From Jaapia argillacea MUCL 33604 (taxonomy: Eukaryota; Basidiomycota; Agaricomycetes; Jaapiales; Jaapiaceae), in assembly GCA_000697665.1 (NCBI GenBank), contig KL197729.1, forward strand, positions 91,375 to 155,374: a stretch of DNA of 64,000 nucleotides, written 5' to 3'. The notes under the pieces were generated by a model. It did no database searches. It saw nothing but the letters and a program-made list of their open reading frames with translations, and was not told the origin of the DNA. Within the stretch, counting starts at the first letter, position 1. Each line of letters opens with the position of its first letter. Shown piece by piece: positions 33,957-45,787 of this stretch. A program made the translations under genes and the position numbers.

Positions 33957-35210
33957 GCGACGACGATTGTTTCGTAAAAAATGGAGGATGAGAAAGGATG
34001 TTCAGAGGGGCCGTTCTGGGGTGTCGGAGGAGCGGCTCAGATGAGGTTTATATCCCAGAGGCCAAAGCACAGCAGTTGTATCAAAGGCGATACCTTGGTG
34101 CAAACAACAAACTCCAATTGGAAGCAATCAAACTGTTTCCACAATTGTTGGGCGTCGCAGCGGGGCCCGGGGTGTTGCCAGACATCAGGAGACAAGATGG
34201 AGTTTATCGGCGGAAGAAGCACGATAAGCGGCTTTTGTGTGCGAGTTGCAAGTCTACCGTTAGTGTTTGTCGATAAACGGAAGGGAATACTTAGCTTGAG
34301 TTGCGCGCTCCCTGGCAGGGGAAATTTGAAAGTTGGAGGCGTGCAGTGACTCGTGGCATGTGATGCCGAGAGGTCAAACATATCCTTTTCGCTGAGCCAG
34401 AGCTCTGGATCCCGGGCCTGTCCTTACCAGTCTGACAAGACATCCTCGCTACACTTCAGCAATGGGTTTGTGAAATTTTACTGGATATAGCGCCGGTCTC
34501 GTGCATGCTATGGCCAGGCAGGACATTGTTACCTCTACGCCGGTGGCGTGGTCACGGTTGCGAAGGGAATGTGGCGATTGTAATCAAAGCTGAAGGACAG
34601 TGAGCGTTGATGATGGCAGAGAATTCTCCCAGGGAGAAACGAGGGCGGCACAGACTTGGGCCGACTTGTGGCTAGCTCTGGGGAGACAGAAAGACACCGA
34701 ATGATAAGAATGAATTGAGTCTGAGAGAGCAAGTGATATGAGACGCCAAGACCATCAGCACGCTGTAGACAAAGGACACAATGGCAAGACCGAGGATATT
34801 GGACGGGTCACAGACCATACAACAGCCCAGATAATGATTATGTGACAGGTTGTCAAGGACGGCCAATCAACGGTGCTGCAGCAAAGTTGAGCTTATTGTG
34901 ACCCCTCCAGCGTCTATCAACCGTCTTCCGTCTCATCAACTAACTACATCCGTCAACAATGTTCGATTCGGGCGAGAGGGTTTGGGTTTGGGGCGTTGCT
35001 GAGCTGTTAGGGTTGATCCATCTTTGAGGGAGCATGTGGAAGTTTGGACGTCCAATCCTGGGTACTAAATTGTACACGAGGTCTGCCTCAGGTTCCTCCA
35101 AACATGTCCCATCGAAATCACAACATTAGTATTTCGTCGAACGACCCTACATCCTCCGCCCACTCAATTGCACTTCGTAACTTCCCAGCTTCCGCGCGTC
35201 ACACCGGCTA
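33957..35210. other. W block of unit 2 with the empty CACTA site
   Basis: The stretch is collinear with 11130-12333. At about 35181-35190 the sequence reads through the point where the CACTA-type element sits in unit 1. No gene is called. A 42-base segment (about 34752-34793) is present here and absent from unit 1. Confidence 0.5.
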
Positions 35211-35324
35211 CACGGCCCGTTTTCAACTGCTCCTATTCAGTGTACAAGTCTCCTCAGCCATCTGCTTATCAGTGTCCATGTAATCGGTCGCTTCACCTGC
35301 TGTGAGCATTCGTTTCTATACCAC

Positions 35325-35485
35325 TTTCGCGCTATGAGCTGGGAGTGAGAAGGAGGTGAGCCTCGCGATGCTGAGAGGAAGTGAGTAAAATGAAATTTTT
35401 GTTCGACGCATTCGTATAAACTAAGTTGGTTTGGTGAATTGTTGACGAATCCTAACGTCATGGTCGTTCCACAGTAAGCCATGGA
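35325..35485 (-). pseudogene. Fragment of a gene C/D-family copy
   Basis: On the minus strand this stretch matches gene C at about 47760-47905: the end of exon 2 (MAYC...TTMTLGF), the intron and the start of exon 3. The rest of the gene is absent. It is a broken-off piece between unit 2 and unit 3. Confidence 0.65.
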
Positions 35486-35496
35486 TCACAAAAAAC

Positions 35497-38030
35497 GATT
35501 AGGGAGAAACGACAGACCACGATGCAGTCAACTCAGCCCATGAATGTCCCCACGATCGCTCGCCATTGGTTCTCCTACAAGGCAAGCTCTCCTCGGATTA
35601 AGGCAAACTCCTCGTTACGAGGACGGCATCCTGACTGGAAGAATGGGGAGGAAGGAGATTCAATTGTCGACTGTCGTGCTGGAGAGGTATACGAGGATAG
35701 GAAGGGCAAAATGAGAGGAAGGATGGCATGAAAAAGAGTGTGACGAAGGTGGGAGAACCGGCGAGCGCAGCTCCTTGGCTGCTTCTTCCGTGGGGACAGG
35801 AGCTGTCTTTACCTCGGAGAGTCAGAGATGCCCCTAATGCCTAAGATCTAACTTTCAAGGTTGGTCGGTGGGTTAACGTTGGATGTGAAATGGAGAGAAC
35901 TAGGGTGAGAGCAAGAGTGTAGACGACACTAAGGTTTGAAGAAGCGTAGTGGAACGAGAGAATGTTGAGAGAAGTCGAGTGACAGTGAGGGTTCGGACTC
36001 GTCGTCGAGGATGTCGATGAGCAACCGAGGAGAGAGTTAGCACCAAGAGATGCTCGATAAGGAACCGCTGTGGCTGTGCGAATGCTCCAGGCGACAGCCA
36101 ATCACCGCGTCAGCTTAGCCGCCCCAACATCGCGAAATGGCTCGCTCGCGGATCCGCCCACCACCAACGCAATCACCCCACTACCAACATGGACACCATT
36201 CGATTGGCCGACGCGACTCGTCCGCAACCCCAAGAGTGCATTTCGTGGAACCCGTACATCCCATCTCAAACCCTCTGGCCTCCTCAACTTTATCAACGCC
36301 CACTGGCATACAGCTGGTCCTTTCACATCCCATGTATATGAGTGCGTTGCTCTCGTGAGCTGGGCGGTTGGATGGCTAGGTGCACGTGTGAGGTCGACCT
36401 TCTAGGTACGCTCATGTCATCCTTAACAGTGGCGAGTGGCGACTGATATATTTCGTGGAAACCGCAGCCAATCTACTCACGCACCAGCACCGTTTTCTTG
36501 TCAACCCCTCTAACCTTCAAGTTAGCCCCCCCGAAACCTGCCGAAACCGTCCCCAGGGTTCAGAAGGACCGAGTTAGAGAGGGATGGTGTGTTGGCTCAT
36601 TGTGGGAGAAGGCGTTGGTGGTTTTTGTGGTTGTAAGTGCGATTTGGATGTTGGCCATTTGTTCTCGATTGTGGCCGACTTTGGGCGTAGGACGCCCTCG
36701 TATCAATCGCTCATCAGGTGTGCCCCAGTTCTCCAGGTATCCTGCCCAAATACCACCCATCCCAATCCCAATATCAGGTCAACCGCCCTCCTTCTCTTCA
36801 CCCTCCTCTCATCATCACTCCCAACCTCCTGCTAAATCTCACATTACCACTCCTCAACTCTCATCGTTCAGCCGACGTCTATCAACCTCCCCTTAGTTGG
36901 TTTTTTCATATCGCCCGAGCACGCGGTTGGGTGGTTGGGTATGAATTCGACTCACATCCCAAGTAAGCCGCTTGATCCTTTCTCGTCTCGTGCTTTTCCC
37001 ATCTCATTTTCAACACGCTCTAGTTGTTTCGTCTATGCATCGATTCCCGATGTTCATCAGTTTGGCGTGCCGCTCCCATCTTAATTGGGGTTCTACATCG
37101 TCATATCAAATTGATTATCCATTCTTACTCCCCAACCAACCAATCGTCAATCCGCCTCGCGCACCCCACATTGGATATTACACCTTAGGCCGAGGTGGTT
37201 CACCTTGCTTATCGTGGCGGTCCAGTACCTACCGACGTTACAAAGATGGAGTCTTGTCGTTCAGAGACTCCCATTACTAAACGAGTGGGATCTTTGGGGA
37301 TGGGCTGATTTTCTTTGCCCATGGTAGCGGATAGTGATTCAAGATAGGATTGGTCACTGAGGGGTTGGTTTAGGATTTTGAAGGGGAAATGTGAGTGTCG
37401 AACGAGTCGATTTCGTACGTCGTATCTATTCCTCCTTGTCAATCGCTTTATATTATTGCTGGTTCTGGATTTGTTACCCTCTGGTACCTATTGGGGTATG
37501 GCGATTGATCAAGCATTCTATCGCCTACCTTCTGAAAGAAATTTGTCGTGCAGGAGCGCTTTCTTGTCCTTCTGGGTCCCAAATCGATACGGGGAAAGCA
37601 GAAGTGGTTCGTTTTGTCCTTCACTCTTAGTTCCTCTCCATCTCCGTCTGGACTTTTTTTCGTATGTTGATATCTCACATTGGATCCTCGCTTTCGGTCT
37701 GGAGTACGTGGTACCCAAGTCGGTGTCCACATCCCGCCTGTTGACGCTCAAACAGAATACCAACGTCAAACGTGAAAGCAGCCAGCGAAGACTCGTCGCC
37801 CTCAATAGAATAGAACCAGTCGGAAATCTTCGTCTCGGTAGACCAAGGTTCCTCAGAGGTGGTTTTCTTTTTAAAGGCGACGGAGTGGTAGTCACGGGGC
37901 TACGCAGCTGAGCTGGTATTTTTGTAATTTGTATCTTTTTGTGGCCGTTCCTGCTACCTTTTTCTTTCGTATCGCTTCGCGGCCTTCTCTTCGCTCCTTT
38001 CGGGCGATTCAACCCCCCTTGGAAGTCGAG
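35497..38030 (+). repeat. Segmental repeat unit 3 (partial: P, Q, R, S)
   Basis: The stretch matches 5195-7990 in order and orientation, starting with CAGTCAACTCAGCCCATGAA. It ends in the early T block near a TTCAACCCCCCTTGGAAG segment (compare 30835). The V, W and most T sequences are missing. Long ORFs on both strands at 37378-38162 overlap each other and match no known protein, so I do not call them. Confidence 0.7.
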
Positions 38031-38818
38031 CAAGGCGTGATGGGTGACCATCCATCCCTTTACATTGATACCCGCTTCACTCCCTGACATATATCCGATG
38101 TTGTACCTATGAAGGGGAACGCAAGCGTCGAATGAATCACCTTCCGTCTGTCTTTGGTCCATCCTTCAAGTTATCAACAATTCATCTGCTCACTTTTACA
38201 TATCCAGAATCTGCTGCCCACTAATCATCACCGTTAGTCGGGTATCATTCCATGGCACCGTGCGACAAGTAGAGTGTCGATGTGGAACGCTACCTTGTCT
38301 TGTCGGTACCGAACCGGTATTGGGAGAGCAGAAGTCATTCGTCATTGTGCATACTATTGGTCCTGCTTTTCTTCAACATCATCGTCCGAACCTGATACGT
38401 CGTTCGCTCACTGGGATGTTTCCGATATTGCCAGTTTCCTGGGTTTCGATCGAGGGGGACACGTGGGGAGTAGGAGATGACGATGTGATCTTTCCTCCGA
38501 CTGTGTGGAACCTTGATATATCAGTGACGTCCACAAGCCATAGCAAACAACTCTAACATATCTCACAGCACGAGGGTACTCAGGTCGACTAAATAAGGTC
38601 CATCTAGAACGGCTCTGGCATGAGGCCGTATCATCGGCCACGATAATCCCCCTCCTATAGCCCCTACCAAAAAGCGGCCCAATACCGAACTTCAAGATTC
38701 AAACTATTCCGCCCCGACCGCTCGATCACCTCGAATGCTATCGTGACTCAACGCCTTCCCACCATAATAAGTAGCTCAATTACAAGGGCTCCTTCTGTGT
38801 CTCGAACGAGGAGCAGAC
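38031..38818. other. Spacer between unit 3 and gene B
   Basis: A GAAGGGGAA...GTCGAA segment near 38110 echoes the S block. No gene is recognisable. Confidence 0.4.
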
Positions 38819-40746
38819 TCACTTCTCCCCGGGAGTTATCCCAAGTAGCGTACTAAGTTCCGACGATGATTGAGAATTATCCTCGGTATCGTAAACCGCC
38901 GATCCATCATCCTTCAAGAGTAGGCTGGTCGCAGGCTGGACTGAGAGTGTGACTTCTGATCCGTTTCTGCGGTGGAAAGGTCGCATCTCCAGTACGGCAT
39001 TGCCAGAGCCAACCTCGATCAAAGGACCCGCCGCTTTGATATGATCTCCGTGGACTCTCGACAGACCCTCCTCCAAGTGGACTGCCGCTTCACAATAATT
39101 GGCTAAGAGGATGGTAACGACTTCAGCCTTATGAATGATAGAAACGGAACACGAAAATTCTACCTTTGTCCGAATGTCGTTTAGCAAGGATTGTGGCGAT
39201 GAGCAGCACGAAAGACCTGAATGCCATGAACATCGAGATGGTCTGCAGGTTTGAAACGGGTTAAGCCCTATCAAAGATGTTTGACCAGAGGACAACTTAC
39301 GCCCACAAATACCGATGAGATGAAGGCGAGTGGTGACTTCATCCGTAGATCGTGGCACAAGTATGATACATTGATGATAGCGGGGAGCTGGACATCGCGA
39401 TTAAGCGGGATGGCTTGCGGTATGGGAGGAGGGGTTGGGTACATCCTCAAAATTTGGGCATTGCTGAGGTTTGTCGCGGTGCTGCTCATTACGAAATACA
39501 GGCGACGCATATCAGCATCGTCTGGAGATGGAATAAAGTGTGAGGGGGCGAGTAAGGGATTTGGCTCGATCGTGGCATTAAATATCTCCATGTCGAAGTA
39601 TAACGAGTTTTCTTTGTAGATTCCCAAGTCGATCTCGGCTGCGGCTATCAAAGCCTTCAGAAAGTTTCGGAATGCGGGTTCCGTGTTTCCGAGGCCAACG
39701 TCGTTAAGTTTATATGAGGAGGAACCATTGGTCCAAGAGACCTCGCGTCCGGTGAAGGCGACATTGAGCGGCTCTCGCGCACATTGAAGTTCGTCTTCTC
39801 GGGTAGGATCAAAAAGGACTGTCCTGTTGGGATCTTGGAAAGATGGGCAGTAAGGCCATCCATCTACGGCTAGGCGAACTAGTCCTTCAATACCGGGAGG
39901 GGGAGGGGTTAGGAATGCCTCTAGAAGGTCTTGAGCTAAGCGAGAGAGGACATCGTAGATGGGTTGTGACACCGCCGAGGGAGTGCCGAATATCCTAGCT
40001 TCAGCCACATCCTGGGAGATATGCCATTGCCATTCTCCCATAATCTCGAAACCCAAACCATTCATAGTGTTGCAACTAAATACTGTCTGTACGACAGTTA
40101 AGCCTTAATACTCGGTCCCTAGGCTCAAGATAACTCACCCAAGTCGTCACAGTTGCGATGCTGATGTCCACTTCGATAACAAGACGTTCATCCCAGCCTG
40201 AGGAGTCACAAGACAAAGGTGCTGCAAAGTATTGAAATCCAGAATCAGGTACAGGGTTGGTTCCGTCGCTATTTTCACTATGCTGAGTTTGACCCATGAG
40301 ATATGAATCAACTCACGGAGAGTCTAGCCACTCACAAAAACACTAATCACACTCCATTGAAACATGCTGTTATTTGTGGTAAAGGTGGCACCCATGTTTA
40401 ATAGGTAGCTGTCACATGTCGTCGTTTCCCGAAGAGCTCGAGGGATGAGGGGTGTCCACCACATCCATTGCGTAGCGTTCTTGTCACTTCGAGCAACCGT
40501 AACCGTCTCGTAACCGGCAACCGCGGCTAGAATGCAATCGCTTTAGCTCCAGAAAAAGGATACTAATATAGATCAAGGCATACCGTTGAGCAACGTGAGC
40601 ACGATGAGCACGATACATGACGCAACGAAGAATATGGGTCCGAAACGACGCCAAGGGTAAGACCGAGTGATTGCATAGTCCTACTCAGGCAACGATTACT
40701 CTTAACGACAGAAATAGAAGTAGGAATCGTTTACAGGCGCCAACAT
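38819..40746 (-). CDS. Orphan membrane protein with large ectodomain (gene B, paralogue of gene A)
   Basis: The exon pattern is the same as in gene A: a four-codon first exon starting at 40746, a transmembrane exon, the Tyr-Glu-Thr-Val-Thr-Val exon, a short Cys-containing exon, a long exon (about 40085-39300), and a final part ending at 38819. Together they make about 530 residues. Hydrophobic segments near residue 18-36 and again after the ectodomain (a TISMFMAFRSFVLLIATI stretch near 39200-39255) suggest two-pass topology. N-glycosylation motifs (NAT, NNS, NRT, NGS, NLS) lie in the middle region. It keeps a segment with Cys residues (WPYCPSF...ELQCARE) that gene A has lost. It is probably the more complete paralogue. 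The function is unknown. Confidence 0.7.
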
Positions 40747-41469
40747 GTCAGAGATGCGTTCTTGGACAGTGAACAGAACGATAGTCCGTGCAACGACTTG
40801 GGGAATCACTGATCATGAACTTGCTATCCGTTATATCAGGATGTTGTGCCAAGCAAGTCAAGAAGCTTGTTAGGTTCAGCCATTCCAAGAAGAGACTCCA
40901 ATTGTTCGAGGACGTGCGGGAGAGAGCCGAGCGGCATATGACTTCCACGAGGCATTTCTGCCTCCTTTCAACCAAGGCACTCCGCATTTCGCGCGATTCT
41001 TGTAATGCTCTGGGTATGGGCAAGGCACGGGGGTTCATCATCGGCGAGATCCACACCCGGAAGAACAGTTCGGGACGAATTGAACGATACGTTGGAAGAG
41101 CGGAGAATAAGTAGACCAATCAATGATGTTCAGTGTACGGCTAGTTCAAGGACGATACTTAAAAGAGAGCTAAGATACGACGACTGTTCATGGCCGTGTC
41201 CAGGTGAAATGGATGGATGGACTCAGTACCGGTGTTGACCAAGTGCCGACCAGCAATGGTTGTGGGAATGTTGATTTCTTTTCCCTTCGCAGCCCTTCAG
41301 CTTCAGCCTTATCCACCGTCCATTCTTAGCCTCTCCTGAGCTAAGGCTGTCCACATGGACTCATGCATCAACCGGAACTCCTTACTCTCCTTACCACTAT
41401 CGTTTGCTCCAGCGACTGTCGGGGCCCCCATCCCACTCTGAATCGGAAACGACAGGCAACAGGTTCGGC
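40747..41469. other. Region between gene B and pseudogene F
   Basis: The first ~130 bases resemble the sequence upstream of gene A. The part at about 41085-41220 (GGAAGAGCGGAGAATAA... CGACTGTTCATGGCCGTG) recurs at about 43735-43860 ahead of gene G. I see no gene. Confidence 0.45.
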
Positions 41470-42729
41470 ATGAGTTCCCAGTTGTGCCCTTCGTCTGGGA
41501 CTTTGGCGGCCCGGGATTGGCATAGGATTGTCATAACCTTATCGTTGCTGCTGCAGATCGAAACTTGCGGTGAGTTCAACCCGTCGTGATGGTTCATCGA
41601 CTCGCAACTCACGATTTTCCCTATCCACCTCCAGTCGATTACGCACATGTTTGCGTATCCACTGGCAAGACACGATTCGTCAAGCCTATCCTTTTCCTAT
41701 CTGCAAACAGTGTGGTATACAGCGCTACCAACTTTCTTTCAATCCATTTTCGATCAGATCGACCTCAGGTCGATCCATTCGAGTAAGTCACAAGCCATGA
41801 GGGTCCCAACCCTCTTCGCACTCGTATCCGTGCTGACGTTGTCATTATGGTGCAGCTTTGTTGTCGTATTCTCCTTGCACGCTCTATGCTGGGCCACGCA
41901 CTTGTAGTTCTCCCACTCAGTCGACTTTCTCCTGATCGGCAAAGGAGGAACATATTCGTGGCACTCGTCTTCATAATCCTCTTATTCACGTCCACCCTCG
42001 CCCTCTTGATCGACACACCAATCTCAGACCCGATGACCTATTGTCTTTGCTTCATAGGTCTGGGCGTCTTTCGTCCTTTTGTCTGGTCACAGATTGTGAT
42101 CCGTCGGAACGGTTACTTGTTCTTGGTCGGCGTGGCGAGTGTGTTTATGGGTGGAGCATTGGGATATTCTTGGAAGGCGACTTCTCTTCTAGCAAGAGGC
42201 GATGAGAGTGTCACTTTGGATGATGAAGGGAAAGCTCCTCGAAGTATTGCTGGGAGTCCAATCGGAGAGGGGACGGGGGGAGCCGACGAGGGTGGGAAGG
42301 CATCAATGGAACTTGCTGGCTTGACCTTCCTTCAACTCATCTCCCATCCTGCCGCTAGTCTCAATCGCCAAAGCGCAGCACTCATTGCTCACAAGATGAG
42401 GTTTATCGTTCACCTAACCACCCACTTGGCATCGGTGTATGTTTGGTGCTTGTTGTTAGTATCTGGTGAGGGTTGGTGGGGATGCAATGGCCGACCACGG
42501 AACTGGGTGGGAATCATAAACCAGGTTCGTTCGCAACCATCTGTGGAGGGAGGTCCTCGTATTGACACTTGGGTCAATGTCATAACAATAGATGGGTCTC
42601 GCCAGATATGCGTTCAAGAATTTCATGAAAATCATCGGGATGTTCAGAAAACCGAGTGGGCTTGGCGCTTCTTCCTCTCCTCCTAAACGCACGGGCATTG
42701 ACCCTGTCGGGGAGCTCGGACCGCATTGA
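41470..42729 (+). pseudogene. Gene F: broken paralogue of the G membrane protein
   Basis: It has the same exon layout as gene G: a first exon starting MSSQLCP, a second encoding FVKPILFLSANSVVYSATN, a long third exon with four hydrophobic helices, and a short last exon. Two defects are visible. One base is missing in GGGCCAC near 41893 (gene G reads GGGCCCAC), which shifts the frame into a TAG a few codons later. The last exon ends early at a TGA at 42727-42729, where gene G continues for about 30 more residues. The helices after the frameshift remain open, so decay seems recent. Confidence 0.65.
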
Positions 42730-43029
42730 CGAGTTGCATACGACAGGGGTGTTTGACCTTACGGGAGCGTCTCCTGTGTACAAAGGAAAGCTTCGGCAGA
42801 AATCCCCACAGGTGGAATACGGTGGTCCCAGAGGTGATGAGAGGGGTGCGTTCAACAGAGTTATAGAAAGGACGTTGGAGTTCTCCGGATAGTTCCCTTT
42901 CCGCAAGCGATTTTCATTGTACAGTTTGCCGTTTACAATACTAGAATAATGGTTACAAGTAATCAGAGAGCTGGGGCCAATGCCGAATATCAAGAAAAGT
43001 CAAGCAAACCAAGCAATCCACTTCGACAC
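42730..43029. other. Short spacer after pseudogene F
   Basis: The stretch holds the frame-shifted continuation of the F last exon (similar to 45480-45595 in G) and a TACAATACTAGAATAATGG segment that recurs after G at 45660. Nothing else is seen. Confidence 0.45.
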
Positions 43030-43690
43030 ATTTACACTGTCGTTTGTCGCAACCGTCATCCTCAGACCTCCCCCTCCCGTGTCCCATCTCCGAAACCTGA
43101 AAACGGCGGAGCCAACAGCAAATGCGAACGAGTTTGCGCCCGCTCCGCAGAGGAACGGTCCTCCTGATCCTGGTCCTTCTGGGATGGGGGTTGCGTTAGC
43201 CTAGACTGTGTGTTGTAGGAGGTGAAGAAGCACCTTGTTGGGTCGCAGGAGCAACTTCTGCTGAGTCGATGGGATACGACATTAACTTGAGGAACATGTA
43301 ATGTGATGGATGGTTCTGCAGATTCAGAATGCCCTGCCTGAGGTGGAAGATCGACTACCTGCCATGGCGCCTGCACCCGCACCAGCTTGCCCAGTCGTCG
43401 CATCACCATTCGCAACTCCCGAACCCACACCAACTTGACCAATCACATCGCCATTCTCCAGATCGTCAGTCCTCGACTCCCGCCGCAAATAACTCGTCTT
43501 CCCTACATTCTTCCTCTCCCCTCCCTCCCTCTCCTCATCCCCCCATCTTCATACCACTCAATCCACTACTCCATCACAAAACTCAAATGGGCTAGAAGCG
43601 CCATCCTCCCATTCTCCAATACCCTGAAGGGTCTGAAATCAAAGAATTTAAATAACCGTTGAGGGATGAGCATGACAAAACTTACTATCT
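43030..43690 (-). pseudogene. Gene C': eroded copy of the C/D family
   Basis: On the minus strand, FRPFRVLENGRMALLAHLS at about 43600-43655 matches the sixth membrane segment of gene C. A Gly/Glu/Arg-rich loop follows with several stops, and the Gly-rich C-terminal part (GGPFLCGAGANSFAFAVG in a shifted frame near 43110-43160) can still be recognised. The N-terminal exons are missing. Confidence 0.6.
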
Positions 43691-44261
43691 GCAACATCAG
43701 AACGTCCGACGTCGTGAGCAAGTGACGAAGTTTGTTAATTGAGGACAGTACGCTGGGAGAGCGGAGAATAAATAAATCGACGACGTTTGCACAGTTGGTT
43801 AGGCTAAGGGCGGCAGGAGAGAGGGAGTCAAGATACCGCGACTGTTCATGGCCATGTTCAGAATCGAATTCAAGTTGGAGACGATCAAGCTTGCTGCACT
43901 TCGAGTACTTATGTAATACTGGCAACTTTCCACCACCGACCTTCATCAGCCTTCATCCTCTCCAACTCGTGTCCAGTCCTTCGCCACGGATGATTGGCTG
44001 ATGAATGGGTTTCCTACGATGCGAGCGCAGTGGATTTATGCCATTTCGTGACTACCCAGTTGCGAGATGTATTTATAGGTGACGGCCCACCTATCGCAGG
44101 TTCGCCCTTATCCGCCTGTGCAAACAGCGGCAAAGGCTGTCCATCTGGGCTTAAACATCGAGGGGAGCTCTTTACTCTCTCCTTACCACCGTTATGCAGG
44201 CCCACGAGTGCTGGAGCTCCCATCCCAATCCGCAACAGCAACGACGGGCAAAGAGTTCAGC
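43691..44261. other. Upstream region of gene G
   Basis: The stretch contains the repeat shared with 41085-41220 and the presumed promoter of gene G. No gene is recognised. Confidence 0.4.
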
Positions 44262-45595
44262 ATGAGTTCCCAGTCGTGTCCACCTTATCCATCTGGAGTG
44301 TCGGAGGATTGGCCTAGGACCGTCATGTCCTTTTCCTTGACGATGCAAATCGGAATTTGTGGTGAGCTTTCCCCGTCCTTACGGTTCATCGGCTCGCAAC
44401 TGACCATCCTTCCCACCTTCTTCCAGTCGCTTATGCCCATTATTGTGTATCCAACGCGCGATTCGTCAAGCTTTTCCTCCTTCTATCTGCGAACAGTGTG
44501 ATATACTGCGCTACAAACCTCTCTTCAATCCATTCTCGATCGCTGGCAGATCGACCTCAGGTGGACCTATTCGAGTGAGTCACCAGCCATGACTGTCCAG
44601 CTCTCTTCGGTTCGTATCCTTTTCATGTCTTCATTATGACGCAGCTTTTTTGTCGTATTCTACTTGCATACTCTATGTTGGGCCCACACATACGTGGTTC
44701 TCCCACTCAGTGGACTTTCTCCGAATCAGCAAAGGAGGATCACATTCGCGACCCTCGTCTTCATCATCCCCTTATTTGCGTCCACCCTCTCCCTCTTGAC
44801 CGACACACCAATCTCGATGACTTACTGCGGTTGCTTCATGGGTATGGGCATGTTTCGTCCTTTGGTCTGGTCGCCACTTGTGACAGGTTGGGCCGTTTAC
44901 TTCTTGTTCGACGCCGCGATTGTGCTTGTGGTTGGAGCGTTGAGCTACTCTTGGAACATGGCCCCTCTTCTGGCAGAGGATCCCGAAAATGACACGCTCA
45001 ACGATGAAGAAGAGGTTCCTCGCGGTATTGTTGGGAGTTCAACCGGAGGGGGAATTGCCGAGGATGGGAAGATGCCAATGGAAGCCAAATCTACTGACTT
45101 GACCATCCCCAACATCTCCTCCAGTCGTGCTACTACTCTCACTCGCCAGCGCAGAGCACTCTATGCACGCAAGATGACGTTTATTCTTCGCCTAACCGTC
45201 CACTTGGTATCGCTTTATATTTGGTGCTTGTTGCTAGTATCCGGTGCGGGTTGGTGGAAAGAATGCAAAAGCCAAAAGAAGTGGGTGGGGTATATGAGCC
45301 TGGTTCGTCCGCGTCCACTTGTTCGATGGTCCTCGTATTGATTATTGGTCGATATCATCACGAATAGATCAGTGTCGCCAGACCTACCTTCTGGCATTTC
45401 ATGGAAATCGTCGGGATGTTTCGAGAGCCGAGCCAGCTGGATGTTTCTCCCTCTCCTCAACATACCAGGATTGAAGCTGTTGAGGAGCCCGAGATGATCG
45501 CAAACCGCATGCGACAGGAGAGCTTGAGCTTACGGGAGCGTTTTCTACGCACACATGGCGGGGTTTCGACGGAAATCCTGGCCACTGAAGGGTAA
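44262..45595 (+). CDS. Gene G: orphan seven-helix membrane protein
   Basis: The model has four exons: 44262-44361, 44427-44574, 44645-45302 and 45368-45595, 377 residues, all GT-AG and in phase. Hydrophobic helices follow each other from the first exon (TVMSFSLTMQIGI), through KLFLLLSANSVIYCATNL, FVVFYLHTLCWAH, FATLVFIIPLFASTLSLL, TYCGCFMGMGMFRPLVW and FLFDAAIVLVVGALSYSW. A variable acidic loop (about residues 190-250) comes next, then FILRLTVHLVSLYIWCLLL. About seven helices and a hydrophilic C-terminus with a GMFREPS segment can be seen. Family and function are not recognised. Gene F upstream is its damaged tandem copy. Confidence 0.7.
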
Positions 45596-45787
45596 AGAGA
45601 TGGTGATGGGGTTCTCCGGGCAGCTCCCTCTCCGCAAGTGTTTTCCAGTGTACAATTACATTTTACAATACTAGAGTAATCGCTACAAGTAATCGGAAAG
45701 CTCCAGCAGAAGAAAATCATCAAGAAAATCAAGCAATTCAAGCAACCCATACAGATACAATGATCTTAATCAAGAACTCGTCAAAGG

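Larger units (their letters stand above)
22336..35210 (+). repeat. Segmental repeat unit 2, interrupted by a retroelement
   Basis: After the CACTA insertion, about 25 bases match the W block end (compare 35187-35210). The sequence then jumps into the Q block at about 22400, so the P block is missing from this copy. Blocks Q and R run to about 23540. The LTR element follows, and blocks S to W continue from 30208 to 35210. The order is the same as in unit 1. Confidence 0.7.

Noticed and set aside
37378-38162. Overlapping ORFs of 177 (+) and 214 (-) codons in unit 3
   Set aside because: Neither is preserved in units 1 and 2, and neither shows domain features or splice support.
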